NCBI RefSeq assembly: GCF_002927275.1
Contig: NZ_PRKW01000002.1
Span: forward strand, 1 to 64,000
Length of the DNA: 64,000 bases
Origin: Arthrobacter pityocampae
Lineage (GTDB): Bacteria; Actinomycetota; Actinomycetes; Actinomycetales; Micrococcaceae
Reading direction: 5' to 3'
In this document: piece by piece, positions 50,023 through 58,361 of the stretch
How positions within the stretch are numbered: the first letter of the stretch is position 1
Layout of the letters: each line of letters starts with the position of its first letter
Translations under genes and position numbers: made by a program
Notes under the pieces: model-generated
Databases searched by the model: none
Told to the model about the DNA's origin: nothing
Seen by the model: the letters and a program-made list of their open reading frames with translations, nothing else

Positions 50023-50623
50023 CCAGGAGCCGTCGGATTCGCGTGTTGCCCTGGTCGACGTCAACAACTTCTACGTGTCCTCCGAGCGGGCCTTCGACCC
50101 CTCTCTGGAGGACAAGTCCTTGGTCGTGTTGTCGAACGATGACGGGTGCGTGATCACCCGCAGCGCCGAGGCGAAGAGCCTCGTGATACCGATGGGCGCC
50201 CCGTGGTTCCAGATCGCCGACCAGGCCAAGGGATGGGGGTTGCAGGTCCGCTCGAGCAACTACGAGCTGTACGGGGATATGAGTGCCCGCGTCATGGAAA
50301 TCCTCGGCCGCCACACCACCGACCTCGAGATCTACAGCATCGACGAAGCGTTCCTCACCCTCCACGGCACCCACGGGGACCAGCGCACCACGGGCAGGAC
50401 CATCAAGACCACCGTCCGGCGCAACACCGGGCTTCCCGTGTGCGTGGGCCTCGCCCCGACGAAGACTCGGCGACTTGGTCGCGTGCTGGTGGATTCGAGG
50501 GCATCCGTCCAGCCCTTCAGTCCCCGTCCCGTGTCAGGGTCGTGTTCTACGCTGTGTAGTGGAGCCCTGTCCTCGGGTGTCCGTCATACCCGACCTACCG
50601 TCGTTGGAGCATCATGCCTGTGA
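50015..50623 (+). pseudogene. umuC: Truncated Y-family polymerase (UmuC-like)
   Basis: The first about 145 codons are a good UmuC N-terminus: ALVDVNNFYVSSERAFDPSL (catalytic Asp), SNDDGCVITRSAEAKSLVIP, YGDMSARVMEILGRH, EIYSIDEAFLTLHG (catalytic SIDEA) and GLPVCVGLAPTKT. After APTKT the expected LAKLAN helix is replaced by unrelated sequence in all frames, and the frame stops at 50623. The rest of the palm, thumb and little finger (about 280 residues) is absent. It should have no polymerase activity. Confidence 0.85.
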
Positions 50624-51558
50624 GCTCGATACCGCGCCCTGCCGACCTGGCCCTGCGCGTCCGCAACGCGTTCCGTGCCCGGGTCTCCGGAGACCCCACC
50701 GGGGCGCCGGACTGGGTGCGCGACATCGCCCTGGTCGGAGAAGGCCCAGGGTTGTTCGAACCCGACGGCGTCGTCTGGCAGGTCCACGGTGGCCTTTCCA
50801 CTTTGGTCGGCGGGGTCGCGGCCCTCCTCGGCCAAGGCGCACACCCGCTCGCGATGGCCGGGGTCGCACGGCACTCCTCCTACCGCAGTGACCCCTGGGC
50901 ACGCCTCGCCGGGACCGCGCGCTGGCTCACCATCACCACCTTCGGCTCCGCGGAACTCGCCGAGCGGGATTCAGCACGGGTCCGCCGCATGCACGGGCGG
51001 GTCCGCGGTACCACCGACGACGGCCGCGACTACTCCGCCTCCGACCCCGCTTTGCTGCGCTGGGTGCACCTGGCCTTCACCGACGCCTTCCTCGGCGCCC
51101 ACGAGGCCGTCGGCCACGACTTGGCGCCGCGGTTCGGCCGCGACTGGGCCGACACCTACGTCGCAGACTGGTCCCGCAGCGCCCGGACGCTCGGGGCGGA
51201 GGACCTTCCGGTCAGCCGCCGGGAACTCGACGAGGCCCTGCGCGCGCTGGAGCCCGACCTCGAACCCGTCCCCGCCGAGCTCCTGACCTTCCTCAGCGCC
51301 CCGGACGGGCTGAACCGGGCCGAGCGGATCTTCTACAAGGGCCTCGCCAGCGCCGCGGCGCTGGTCATCTCCCCGTCCGTGGCACCCTTCGCCGGAGTAC
51401 CCGGCCGCGGTGAGCGCTCGCCTGCAAACCGCCTCCGGTTGCAGCGCACCCGCCTGCAGTTGCGGACTTTCCAGCTGGCCCTCGGCCCGCACAGCCCGTC
51501 CGTGGATGCGGCGCGCTATCGGCTCGGCCTCGCCGGCCCGCCGGACTGGCTCGACTGA
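50614..51558 (+). CDS. MpaB-family (DUF2236) oxygenase-like protein
   Basis: The 314-residue protein shows LFEPDGVVWQVHGGLSTLVG, ALLGQGAHPLAMAGVARHSS, RVRRMHGRVRGTTDDGRDYS and ALLRWVHLAFTDAFLGAHEA, the conserved His/Arg pattern of the MpaB/Lcp (DUF2236) haem-containing oxygenases. The start overlaps the end of the umuC remnant. It is intact and unrelated in function to the SOS genes, so it was probably brought next to them by the rearrangement that cut umuC. Confidence 0.87.
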   Translation: MPVSSIPRPADLALRVRNAFRARVSGDPTGAPDWVRDIALVGEGPGLFEPDGVVWQVHGGLSTLVGGVAALLGQGAHPLAMAGVARHSSYRSDPWARLAGTARWLTITTFGSAELAERDSARVRRMHGRVRGTTDDGRDYSASDPALLRWVHLAFTDAFLGAHEAVGHDLAPRFGRDWADTYVADWSRSARTLGAEDLPVSRRELDEALRALEPDLEPVPAELLTFLSAPDGLNRAERIFYKGLASAAALVISPSVAPFAGVPGRGERSPANRLRLQRTRLQLRTFQLALGPHSPSVDAARYRLGLAGPPDWLD

Positions 51559-51724
51559 TCCTCCCTTGAGCTTCGGTCGCGCCGGCGTCCAACTGGCCAG
51601 CCCGGCGCGTCAGGTCCGCGCGCTCGGCGTGGACACCGCGACCGACTTTTGGATAGCGGTTATCGCCTCGAAGCTCCCCGTCGTCGCCGAAGCCCGCGCG
51701 AAGGGTCTGTCCCTATCGTTCCGC

Positions 51725-52006
51725 TCAGCGGTGGCGGCGGTTCCGTGGCCGGGCATACCGGCCGGCGAGGTCGGTCAGGGCGAGGGTGGCGAGGATGACC
51801 GACACCGCGACGGTGGCCAGAGCGATGTAGAGGCCGGTCAGCAGGGCCATGAAGGACTCCGCGCCGGCGAGGTGCCGGATCCAGCCTATTCCTCCGCCCG
51901 CCCAGAACAGGGCGACGGCGATGCCCGTGATGATGGACGGCAGAGCGCCCCGATTGTCCCTGAGCCAGGATGCTGGCCGTTCCTTCTCAATCGTCATGAC
52001 TGCCAT
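51725..52006 (-). CDS. Two-span membrane protein, paralogue of 48856-49131
   Basis: The 93-residue protein is MAVMTIEKERPASWLRDNRG, ALPSIITGIAVALFWAGGGI, GWIRHLAGAESFMALLTGLY, then IALATVAVSVILATLALTDL and a basic tail. It aligns along its whole length with the 91-residue protein 2.9 kb upstream. The interval 51559-51724 before it has no confident gene, though one frame (ARQVRALGVDTATDFWIAVI) has protein-like composition and may be a remnant. Confidence 0.75.
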   Translation of the reverse strand: MAVMTIEKERPASWLRDNRGALPSIITGIAVALFWAGGGIGWIRHLAGAESFMALLTGLYIALATVAVSVILATLALTDLAGRYARPRNRRHR

Positions 52007-52581
52007 GGTTCACAACCCGATGACACGACCACTAGGGACCAACGACACGGATCGGGATGGTCACGGACAGCCCCCCACTATGACTGGGCCATCACCTCTA
52101 CCGACACGCGCGGAGCCCACGCCTTGATGACCCGCAAGGGCGATCCGGCCACCGGTGGACACTGACCGATCCCAGCGAAGGGTTCCGGATGTGCTGGTTG
52201 GCCACGCCGTGACAATTTTGCGCAGGCTCTCATCGGCTTTGCGACATACGCCACCGCTATGGTCGGTACGTGGGGAGGGAAACGGAAGATGTTCCGGGAC
52301 CGTGCGGCGTGGATCTTCGTGCTGAGGGCTCCTCAACGCGCCCGCATGTGTTGCCCTCTCGACGCTGATGTCCCGCTGAGTCGGCTGCGTGGCGGCAGTC
52401 CGCCGACGGCTCAGCCACCCCTCGATCCGCGCCCGATGGGCGCGGGGTCTGAAGGGCCGACGATCGCCGATCGTGCGCCGAGAGTGCCCACGGGGATCGC
52501 CCGGCGACGGGTGTTCATCCTGCCTCCGGTGTCCGCGTCGCTCCTATTGACAGGCACCCGCCACGCGGAGGGCATCGACGG
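52007..52581. other. Non-coding stretch, no gene seen
   Basis: This is 575 bases between the small membrane protein and the glycosyltransferase. The frames present (52259-52651 plus, 52061-52336 minus) lack ribosome-binding sites and natural composition. No strong hairpin was noticed. It separates the disturbed region from the core-like operon that follows. Confidence 0.4.
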
Positions 52582-53715
52582 TCACGGGCGGTTCCTGCCG
52601 GACGGGCCGGACGGCACGCGGAGCGGCCGTGACGTCCGTCGCCGCGCGTAGTCCTGGGCCGCGCGGCGGCAGGCCTCCCGGAGTTGCTCGGCGGACTCCG
52701 CCCACGAGTACGTCGCCGCCCGTTCCGAGCCCGCGCGCGACGCCTCGGCCCAGCGGCCGGGCTCGTCGAGGGACCGGACGGCATCCGCGAGCGCAGTGGG
52801 ATCATCGGGGTCCACGAACAGTGCGGCCGTCCCGCCCACCTCGCGGAAGATCGGGATGTCACTGGCGATCACGGGGGTGCCGGACGCCATCGCCTCGATG
52901 AGCGGCAGGCCGTAGCCCTCGGCCCGGGAGAGGGTGACGAGCGCCGTCGAGTCGGCGAGCAGGTCCTCGTACTCGGCGTCGGTGACCCCGCCGTGGAAGA
53001 CCACGCGCCCGGGCGCCGTAGGGAGCGCCTCGAGCTCCGCCCGTCGTTCGGGCGAGATCCTGCTCAGCAGGTGCAGCGTGTGCCCGGGAAGGGCGTCCAT
53101 GGCGCGGATGATCGTCTCGACGTTCTTGTACGGCATGAAGGACCCCATGTAGAGCAGCGACGCCGAGCGCAGGGCGTCGGGGTCCCGCCGTCGCTGTGTC
53201 GGCTGGGGCGCGTTGCCCACGAGGAGCACGGGCCGGCGGGTCAGCCGGTAGCGGCGCATCAGCTCTGCCGTCGTCGCGGAGATCGTGGCGACGACGTCCG
53301 CCCGGTCCAGCAGGAGACGCTGGGGCCAGTACGCCAGGTGGTAGAGCCGCCAGAGCGCGCGGACCGGCAGCGGCAGAAAGGACGGCGGCGTCGGGTTCTG
53401 GTAGTAGATGAGATCGTGCAGCGTGAGGACCAGCGGGTACCGGCGGCCCCAGGAGCCCATGGTCTGCATCGGGCAGACGACGACGTCGGGCTCCAGCCGG
53501 TTGATGCGTGCGGCGACGAACAGCTCGGCGGGGGAGAGCGGGCTGTTGATCAGCACGTGAGGGACCTCCGGGAGGAGGGCGAGCTGGCGGGGGTCGCTGA
53601 CGAGCATCACGACGTCGTCGGTCGCGGCGAGTGCCGCGATCAGGCTCGCCCCGTACCGGCTGATGCCGTCATGGTGGTCGGTGCGGGTGAAGCGTGCGTC
53701 GAACAGGATCCTCAT
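52582..53715 (-). CDS. GT4-type glycosyltransferase
   Basis: The 377-residue GT-B glycosyltransferase starts MRILFDARFTRTDHHDGISR with the conserved Gly-rich acceptor loop. It continues with VVVCPMQTMGSWGRRYPLVL, LTLHDLIYYQNPTPPSF, and the donor site ALVTLSRAEGYGLPLIEAMA, SGTPVIASDIPIFREVGGTA. It uses a nucleotide-sugar donor for an unknown acceptor, perhaps a cell-wall glycan. The start overlaps the end of the hydrolase gene (ATGA), so it is the last gene of a three-gene operon. Confidence 0.92.
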   Translation of the reverse strand: MRILFDARFTRTDHHDGISRYGASLIAALAATDDVVMLVSDPRQLALLPEVPHVLINSPLSPAELFVAARINRLEPDVVVCPMQTMGSWGRRYPLVLTLHDLIYYQNPTPPSFLPLPVRALWRLYHLAYWPQRLLLDRADVVATISATTAELMRRYRLTRRPVLLVGNAPQPTQRRRDPDALRSASLLYMGSFMPYKNVETIIRAMDALPGHTLHLLSRISPERRAELEALPTAPGRVVFHGGVTDAEYEDLLADSTALVTLSRAEGYGLPLIEAMASGTPVIASDIPIFREVGGTAALFVDPDDPTALADAVRSLDEPGRWAEASRAGSERAATYSWAESAEQLREACRRAAQDYARRRTSRPLRVPSGPSGRNRP

Positions 53716-54584
53716 GCGGGGACGGCCTCCAGGAATCGACCGATCAGCTGTGCCGCCTCGCCTGGCTTCTCGTAGTGGACGAGATGGCCGACGGCGGGCA
53801 GGATCTCGAGCGTCGCCGTCGGCATGAGGGCTGCGAGCTCACGCTGGCTCTCGACCGACCCGATGTCGTCCTCCGCCGCGGCCACGAGGAGGACGGGCAG
53901 CCGCAGGTCGCCGGCACGGTCCCTGACGGTCCCGGAGATCGAGGCGCGGAAGGCCTCGAGCACCACCCGGCGGCTGGCGAAGGAGCTGAAGTAGGCGCGG
54001 TGCTGGCCGTGGATCCAGCGACGGAGCGCGCGGTCCGTCGTCTTGGCCATGAACACGCTCATGGCGCGGACGATCGCGGGGTTGGACAGGAGCGCCCGAC
54101 CCGCGGCCTCGGGCAGCCGATCCGCCGCTACGTAGTAGGCCTCCGCGACGCGTGAGGCGGTGCGGCTCGGCCCTTCGAGGGCGGGGGCACTGATGGGGTT
54201 GACGAGCACCAGGGCCGCGGCGAGGTCCGGGGCGAGCGCAACGGCCTCTGCTGCGACGATCGAACCGAACGAGTGCCCGAGCAGCACGCGGGGAGCCGGC
54301 GCGAGCCGCCGGGAGCAGTCGGTGATGAAGCGTGCATAGGAGGCGACGTCGTGCGTGCCCGGCAGTGCCTCGCCCTGGCCGAAGCCGGGGAGGTCCGGCA
54401 GGAGGACGCGGTGGCCGGGCAGTTCCTCCACGAGGCGCAGCAGTCCGTGGTGGTCACCGCGGAATCCGTGCACCATGACCACGGGCGGGCCCGGCCGGGC
54501 ACCGGGCGCCTCCACGGCCGGGAAGTCCCAGACGCGCTGGAGGGTCCCCTCCCACGGCAGGGTGCGGACGACGGCCTGACGCAT
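53712..54584 (-). CDS. Alpha/beta hydrolase
   Basis: The 290-residue alpha/beta hydrolase has an oxyanion-hole motif VVMVHGFRGDHHGLLRLVEE, nucleophile elbow RVLLGHSFGSIVAAEAVAL (Ser in GHSFGS), acid region VLLVAAAEDDIGSVESQREL and catalytic His in LPAVGHLVHYEKPGEA. The ATG at 54584 overlaps the stop of the aldo/keto reductase gene (TGATG). It could be an esterase or lipase; the substrate is unknown. Confidence 0.9.
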   Translation of the reverse strand: MRQAVVRTLPWEGTLQRVWDFPAVEAPGARPGPPVVMVHGFRGDHHGLLRLVEELPGHRVLLPDLPGFGQGEALPGTHDVASYARFITDCSRRLAPAPRVLLGHSFGSIVAAEAVALAPDLAAALVLVNPISAPALEGPSRTASRVAEAYYVAADRLPEAAGRALLSNPAIVRAMSVFMAKTTDRALRRWIHGQHRAYFSSFASRRVVLEAFRASISGTVRDRAGDLRLPVLLVAAAEDDIGSVESQRELAALMPTATLEILPAVGHLVHYEKPGEAAQLIGRFLEAVPA

Positions 54585-55411
54585 CAGCCCACCCTGTCGG
54601 GGTGCGAGCCGAAGCGCTGGTCGCGCTCGAGCGCGTCGATCTCCGCGACCTGGTCGTCGTCGAGCCGGAACCCGAAGATGTCCAGGTTGGAACTGATCCG
54701 CTCGCGCGAACTGGCCTTCGGGATGGTCAGGATGCCGTGCTGCAGGTGCCACCGCAGGATCACCTGCGCGGGAGTGCGTCCCAGATGCGCCGCGATCCCG
54801 GCGATGACCGGGTCGGTGAGGACATTCCCGCGTCCGAGCGGGCTCCAGGCCTGCGTCACGATCCCGTGCTGCGCGTGGAACGAGCGCAGCGCGTGCTGCT
54901 GCAGGTAGGGGTGCAGTTCGACCTGGTTGAGGACCGGGACCGCCCCCGTTTCGGCGAGCAGGCGCTCGAGGTGGTCCTGCTGGAAGTTGGAGACGCCGAT
55001 GGAGCGGACGCGACCGTCCGCCCGGAGCCGCTCGAGGGCACGCCAGGATTCGACGTACAGGTCCCGGGACGGGCAGGGCCAGTGGATCAGGTACAGGTCG
55101 AGGTACTCGAGGCCCAACCGCTCCATGCCGGCGTCGAAGGCCCGCAGGGTGGCGTCGTACCCGTGGTCGTCGTTCCACACCTTGGAGGTGATGAAGAGGT
55201 CCTCGCGCTCGCCGGTATAGGACCGCGCGGCTGCGCCGACGCCGGCCTCGTTGCCGTAGAGGGCCGCCGTGTCGAGGAGACGGTACCCCGCCTCGAGCGC
55301 CGTCGAGCACAGATCCTCGGTGTCCTCGGGCGGCACCTTGTAGACGCCGTACCCGAGCACATCGATCGAGTGGCCGTCGGCGAGCGGCGTACGGGGAACG
55401 GAGGAGTCCAT
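54584..55411 (-). CDS. Aldo/keto reductase
   Basis: The 275-residue NADPH-dependent reductase has the AKR signature GYRLLDTAALYGNEAGVGAA (catalytic Asp and Tyr), LFITSKVWNDDHGYDAT (Lys), YLDLYLIHWPCP (His), IGVSNFQQDHLERLL and the C-terminal ILRWHLQHGILTIPKASSRE. It belongs to the 2,5-diketo-gluconate reductase-like group. It is the first gene of the operon with the hydrolase and glycosyltransferase. Confidence 0.94.
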   Translation of the reverse strand: MDSSVPRTPLADGHSIDVLGYGVYKVPPEDTEDLCSTALEAGYRLLDTAALYGNEAGVGAAARSYTGEREDLFITSKVWNDDHGYDATLRAFDAGMERLGLEYLDLYLIHWPCPSRDLYVESWRALERLRADGRVRSIGVSNFQQDHLERLLAETGAVPVLNQVELHPYLQQHALRSFHAQHGIVTQAWSPLGRGNVLTDPVIAGIAAHLGRTPAQVILRWHLQHGILTIPKASSRERISSNLDIFGFRLDDDQVAEIDALERDQRFGSHPDRVG

Positions 55412-55433
55412 GGGTGAACTCTACCGAGGCCGG

Positions 55434-56090
55434 TCAGTGCGGGGTGATCGCATCGAGGATCAGCTCCAGTCCGTGCTCGAACTCCTCCGCGAAGTCGTAG
55501 CCGGGCTGCATCACCACGCCTTCCGCGATCTCCACCATCCAGGGGTACTGGCCGTCCGCGAACCGCTCCATGATCGGGGCGGCGACCTCCGCCACGGAGT
55601 CGACCCCGGCGAGCGGTAGGGCTGCCTCCTGGAGGGCGAAGCCGTAGATGTAGCTGTCGAGCAGCGCATAGGCGTGCGCGGTCGCCCGGAGGGAGAACCC
55701 GGCACGGCGGAGCGTGCCCAGGGTGGCATCGTGGTGACGCAGTGTCGCGGGGCCCGGGGCTGCCCGGGATTCGAGGAGCCCGACGGCCCAGCGGTGGCGG
55801 GCCAGCACGGCGCGCATCGATCGTGCGCGGTGTTCCATCTCCTGGCGCCAGGGATTCCCGACGACGGGCAGATGCACCTCCGCGAACACCAGGTCCACGA
55901 TGCCGTCGAGGATCTGGTCCTTCGTGGCCACGTAGTAGTAGAGGCTCATCGGCTTGCTGTCGAGCTCCTGCGCGAGCGTGCGGATGGTCAGTCCGGCGAG
56001 GCCGTCGCGGTCGGCCAGGGCGAGGGCTGCCCGCAGGACGCGGTCCCGGGTCAGCGCGGTCCGGGGGCCGTCGTCGTTCGTCGTACCCAT
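55434..56090 (-). CDS. TetR-family transcriptional repressor
   Basis: The 218-residue protein has an N-terminal TetR HTH (LTRDRVLRAALALADRDGLA, GLTIRTLAQELDSKPMSLYY YVATKDQIL) and a TetR_C-type ligand domain (GLLESRAAPGPATLRHHDAT). GAGGGG precedes ATG 56090. A perfect 15-bp palindrome lies 17 bases upstream, between this gene and the divergent reductase, so it very likely controls both. Confidence 0.93.
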   Translation of the reverse strand: MGTTNDDGPRTALTRDRVLRAALALADRDGLAGLTIRTLAQELDSKPMSLYYYVATKDQILDGIVDLVFAEVHLPVVGNPWRQEMEHRARSMRAVLARHRWAVGLLESRAAPGPATLRHHDATLGTLRRAGFSLRATAHAYALLDSYIYGFALQEAALPLAGVDSVAEVAAPIMERFADGQYPWMVEIAEGVVMQPGYDFAEEFEHGLELILDAITPH

Positions 56091-56106
56091 GGCACCCCTC
56101 GTCGTT

Positions 56107-56121
56107 TCGTACATTGTACGA
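56107..56121. promoter_or_regulatory. TetR operator between divergent genes
   Basis: TCGTACATTGTACGA is a perfect palindrome (TCGTACA, T, TGTACGA) located between the TetR start (56090) and the reductase start (56176). The flanking TT and TA extend the symmetry. Confidence 0.75.
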
Positions 56122-56175
56122 TACGCTACTAGGCATCAGCGGCCGCGCACCGCGTGCGGCTCCGAGGAGGCAGTC

Positions 56176-57207
56176 ATGCGACAGCGATCAGCCAGGAAGA
56201 CGACCACGGCGACCACGGCAGCGCCGGGGATCATGCGCGCCGTCGAGCAGGAGAGGTTCGGCGGGCCGGATGTGCTCCACCTCGGCGAGGTCCCCGTCCC
56301 GGACATCGCGGCGGAGGAGGTACTGGTGCAGGTGCACGCCGCGGGTGTGGACCGGGGCGTGTGGCACACCATGACCGGCCTGCCCTACCTCGGCCGACTC
56401 GCGTTCGGCCTGCGCCGCCCCCGGAACCGCGTCCCCGGCATGGATCTCGCCGGCGTCGTCGTGGCGGTCGGCGCCGAGGTCACGCGCTTCGCCGTCGGCG
56501 ACGCGGTGTTCGGCGCCGGGCGGAGCACCTTCGCGGAGTACGCCGCCGCGGGGGAGCGGTCCCTGGCGCACAAGCCCGAGAACCTGTCCTTCACCCAGGC
56601 GGCCGCTGTCCCCGTCTCCGCGGTCACCGCACTGAAGGCGGTGTGCGACGCCGGGCGTGTGACGGAAGGCTCCCGCGTCCTGGTTCTCGGTGCGTCCGGG
56701 GGCGTCGGCAGTTACGCGGTCCAGCTCGCGAAGGCGGCGGGCGCGCACGTCACGGCCGTCTGCAGCGGCGCGAAGACCGACTACGTGCTCTCGCTGGGCG
56801 CGGACCGCGCCGTCGACTACGCCACCACGAACGCGACGGGCGGGCGGGAGGTCTACGACGTGGTCCTCGACATCGGCGGGAACCCTCCGGTGGCCGCCCT
56901 CCGCCGATCCCTCACGGCCGGCGGCACCGCCGTCATCGTCGGAGGGGAGGGCGGCGGCCGGTTCGCGGGCGGGCTGCACCGGCAGCTTCTCGCGCTCGCC
57001 GTGTCCCCGTTCGTCCCGCAGAAGCTGACGACGCTGTTGGCGCTCGTCCGTGCGGACAGTCTTGAGCGTCTCCTGCCGCTCCTCGACGCCGGCGCGATCG
57101 TGCCCAGCATCGACCGGACGTTCCCGCTCGAGGAGGCCGCCCGGGCGCTGGACCTGCTCGCGTCGGGAAAGGTCCGCGGGAAGGTCGTCCTCACGGTCCA
57201 CCCATAG
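56176..57207 (+). CDS. Zinc-free MDR-type NAD(P)-dependent reductase/dehydrogenase
   Basis: The 343-residue medium-chain dehydrogenase/reductase has an N-terminal GroES-like domain (IMRAVEQERFGGPDVLHLGE, EVLVQVHAAGVDRGVWHTMT, PGMDLAGVVVAVGAEVTRFA) and a Rossmann domain with VLVLGASGGVGSYAVQLAKA. The catalytic zinc ligands (Cys/His/Cys) are absent, which places it with quinone-oxidoreductase-like enzymes. GAGGAGG precedes the ATG at 56176. It is likely repressed by the divergent TetR protein and may detoxify quinones or enones. Confidence 0.92.
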   Translation: MRQRSARKTTTATTAAPGIMRAVEQERFGGPDVLHLGEVPVPDIAAEEVLVQVHAAGVDRGVWHTMTGLPYLGRLAFGLRRPRNRVPGMDLAGVVVAVGAEVTRFAVGDAVFGAGRSTFAEYAAAGERSLAHKPENLSFTQAAAVPVSAVTALKAVCDAGRVTEGSRVLVLGASGGVGSYAVQLAKAAGAHVTAVCSGAKTDYVLSLGADRAVDYATTNATGGREVYDVVLDIGGNPPVAALRRSLTAGGTAVIVGGEGGGRFAGGLHRQLLALAVSPFVPQKLTTLLALVRADSLERLLPLLDAGAIVPSIDRTFPLEEAARALDLLASGKVRGKVVLTVHP

Positions 57208-57243
57208 GTGTCCGTCCGGGACGGACGGCGCGGCGTGCGGACG

Positions 57244-58245
57244 TCAGGTGTGGAGCAGACGGCGGGCCGAGCCCTCGTCGAGGATGAGGTCCGTCGCGAG
57301 GCCTGCGGCCAGGGCGCCCCGCAGCCCGTCGATCTTCGACTCGCCGGAGACCACGCAGATGCGCCGCCGGACGCGGCTCAGGACGTCGAGGTCCGGTCCT
57401 GTGCTGCGCCTGTTCAGGAGGATGTCGCGGTGGCTGCCGTCGGCACGGAAGAACATGGTGGCCACGTCCCCGACCACCTCGTCCCGATCCAGCGTCTCCA
57501 GATCCTCGCGGTCGAGGTACCCGCCGCTGTACACGTGGCTGGGCACCCCCGCACCGATGGAGCCGACGCCGAAGATCGCCATGGTCATCCGGCGCTGCAG
57601 ATCGAGGATGCGCCGCACGCTGCGCTCCTCCCACATCGCCGTCTTCGTCTCCGCGTGGTCGAAGAACGCCGGCACGGGGAACTGCTCGACACGCGCCCCA
57701 TAGGCCTGCCCGAAGCGGCGCAGGATCTCGCTCGCGTAGGTGATGCCGGTGGTCTGGGTATTGCCCGCTCCGTTGAGCTGGACGAACGTGCTGTCGTGGG
57801 TCTGCTTGCGCGTGAGGTGGTGGCTGACCGCGCTCAGCGTCGACCCCCAGGCGACGCCGATGATCGCGTTGGAGTCCACGAGCGGAGTGATGGTCCTGGC
57901 CGCCTGGATGGCGACGCGGTCGAGCACCTCGGAGTCGTTCACCGAGTCGGCGACCGGGACCACGTGGGCCTCCACCGCGAACCGGCGGCGGATCTGCTGC
58001 TCCAGCGCAGGCGCACGCTCGGACGGATTGTTGACCTGGATCTGCACGAGTCCCGTCTCCCGTGCCATCGAGAGCAACCGGGAGACGGTGGACCGCGACG
58101 TCCGCAGCTCCCGGGCGATCGCGTTCATGGTCAGATCCTGCAGGTAGTACATCTGGGCAGCCCGCAGGGCGTCCCTGGACCGGGACCCCGGCGACCGTTC
58201 CGGCGCCTGCTCGTCCGCGTCGGTGCCGACCCTTATACCCGTCAT
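57244..58245 (-). CDS. SorC/DeoR-family sugar-binding transcriptional regulator
   Basis: The 333-residue protein has an N-terminal HTH (AAQMYYLQDLTMNAIARELR, TSRSTVSRLLSMARETGLVQ) and a SorC-type phosphosugar-binding domain (ALEQQIRRRFAVEAHVVPVA, AARTITPLVDSNAIIGVAWG, FGVGSIGAGVPSHVYSGGYL). The ATG at 58245 is chosen because family members begin with a short polar segment before the HTH. It is divergent from glpD, so regulation of the glycerol genes by glycerol 3-phosphate is the natural inference. Confidence 0.9.
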   Translation of the reverse strand: MTGIRVGTDADEQAPERSPGSRSRDALRAAQMYYLQDLTMNAIARELRTSRSTVSRLLSMARETGLVQIQVNNPSERAPALEQQIRRRFAVEAHVVPVADSVNDSEVLDRVAIQAARTITPLVDSNAIIGVAWGSTLSAVSHHLTRKQTHDSTFVQLNGAGNTQTTGITYASEILRRFGQAYGARVEQFPVPAFFDHAETKTAMWEERSVRRILDLQRRMTMAIFGVGSIGAGVPSHVYSGGYLDREDLETLDRDEVVGDVATMFFRADGSHRDILLNRRSTGPDLDVLSRVRRRICVVSGESKIDGLRGALAAGLATDLILDEGSARRLLHT

Positions 58246-58265
58246 CCTGTCAGTGTGGACCGGAG

Positions 58266-58314
58266 TGCACGTTTGTGCAATCCGGTTGACTGTTATTCCC
58301 AGTCCTCGAAGAAT
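58266..58314 (+). promoter_or_regulatory. glpD promoter with overlapping operator
   Basis: TGCACGTTTGTGCA (58266-58279) is a TGCAC/GTGCA inverted repeat. Seven bases on, TTGACT (58286-58291) and AAGAAT (58309-58314), 17 bp apart, form a plausible sigma-70-type promoter. The divergent regulator probably binds here. Confidence 0.6.
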
Positions 58315-58361
58315 GAGGAGTGCAGTAACCAATCCCGACATTGACGTTACGGAGTAGTACC

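Noticed and set aside
53694-55619. Long open frames on the strand opposite the reductase and hydrolase genes
   Set aside because: They are shadows of G/C-rich codon use; their translations are Arg/Gly/Asp-rich without domain motifs, while the minus strand shows clear catalytic motifs.
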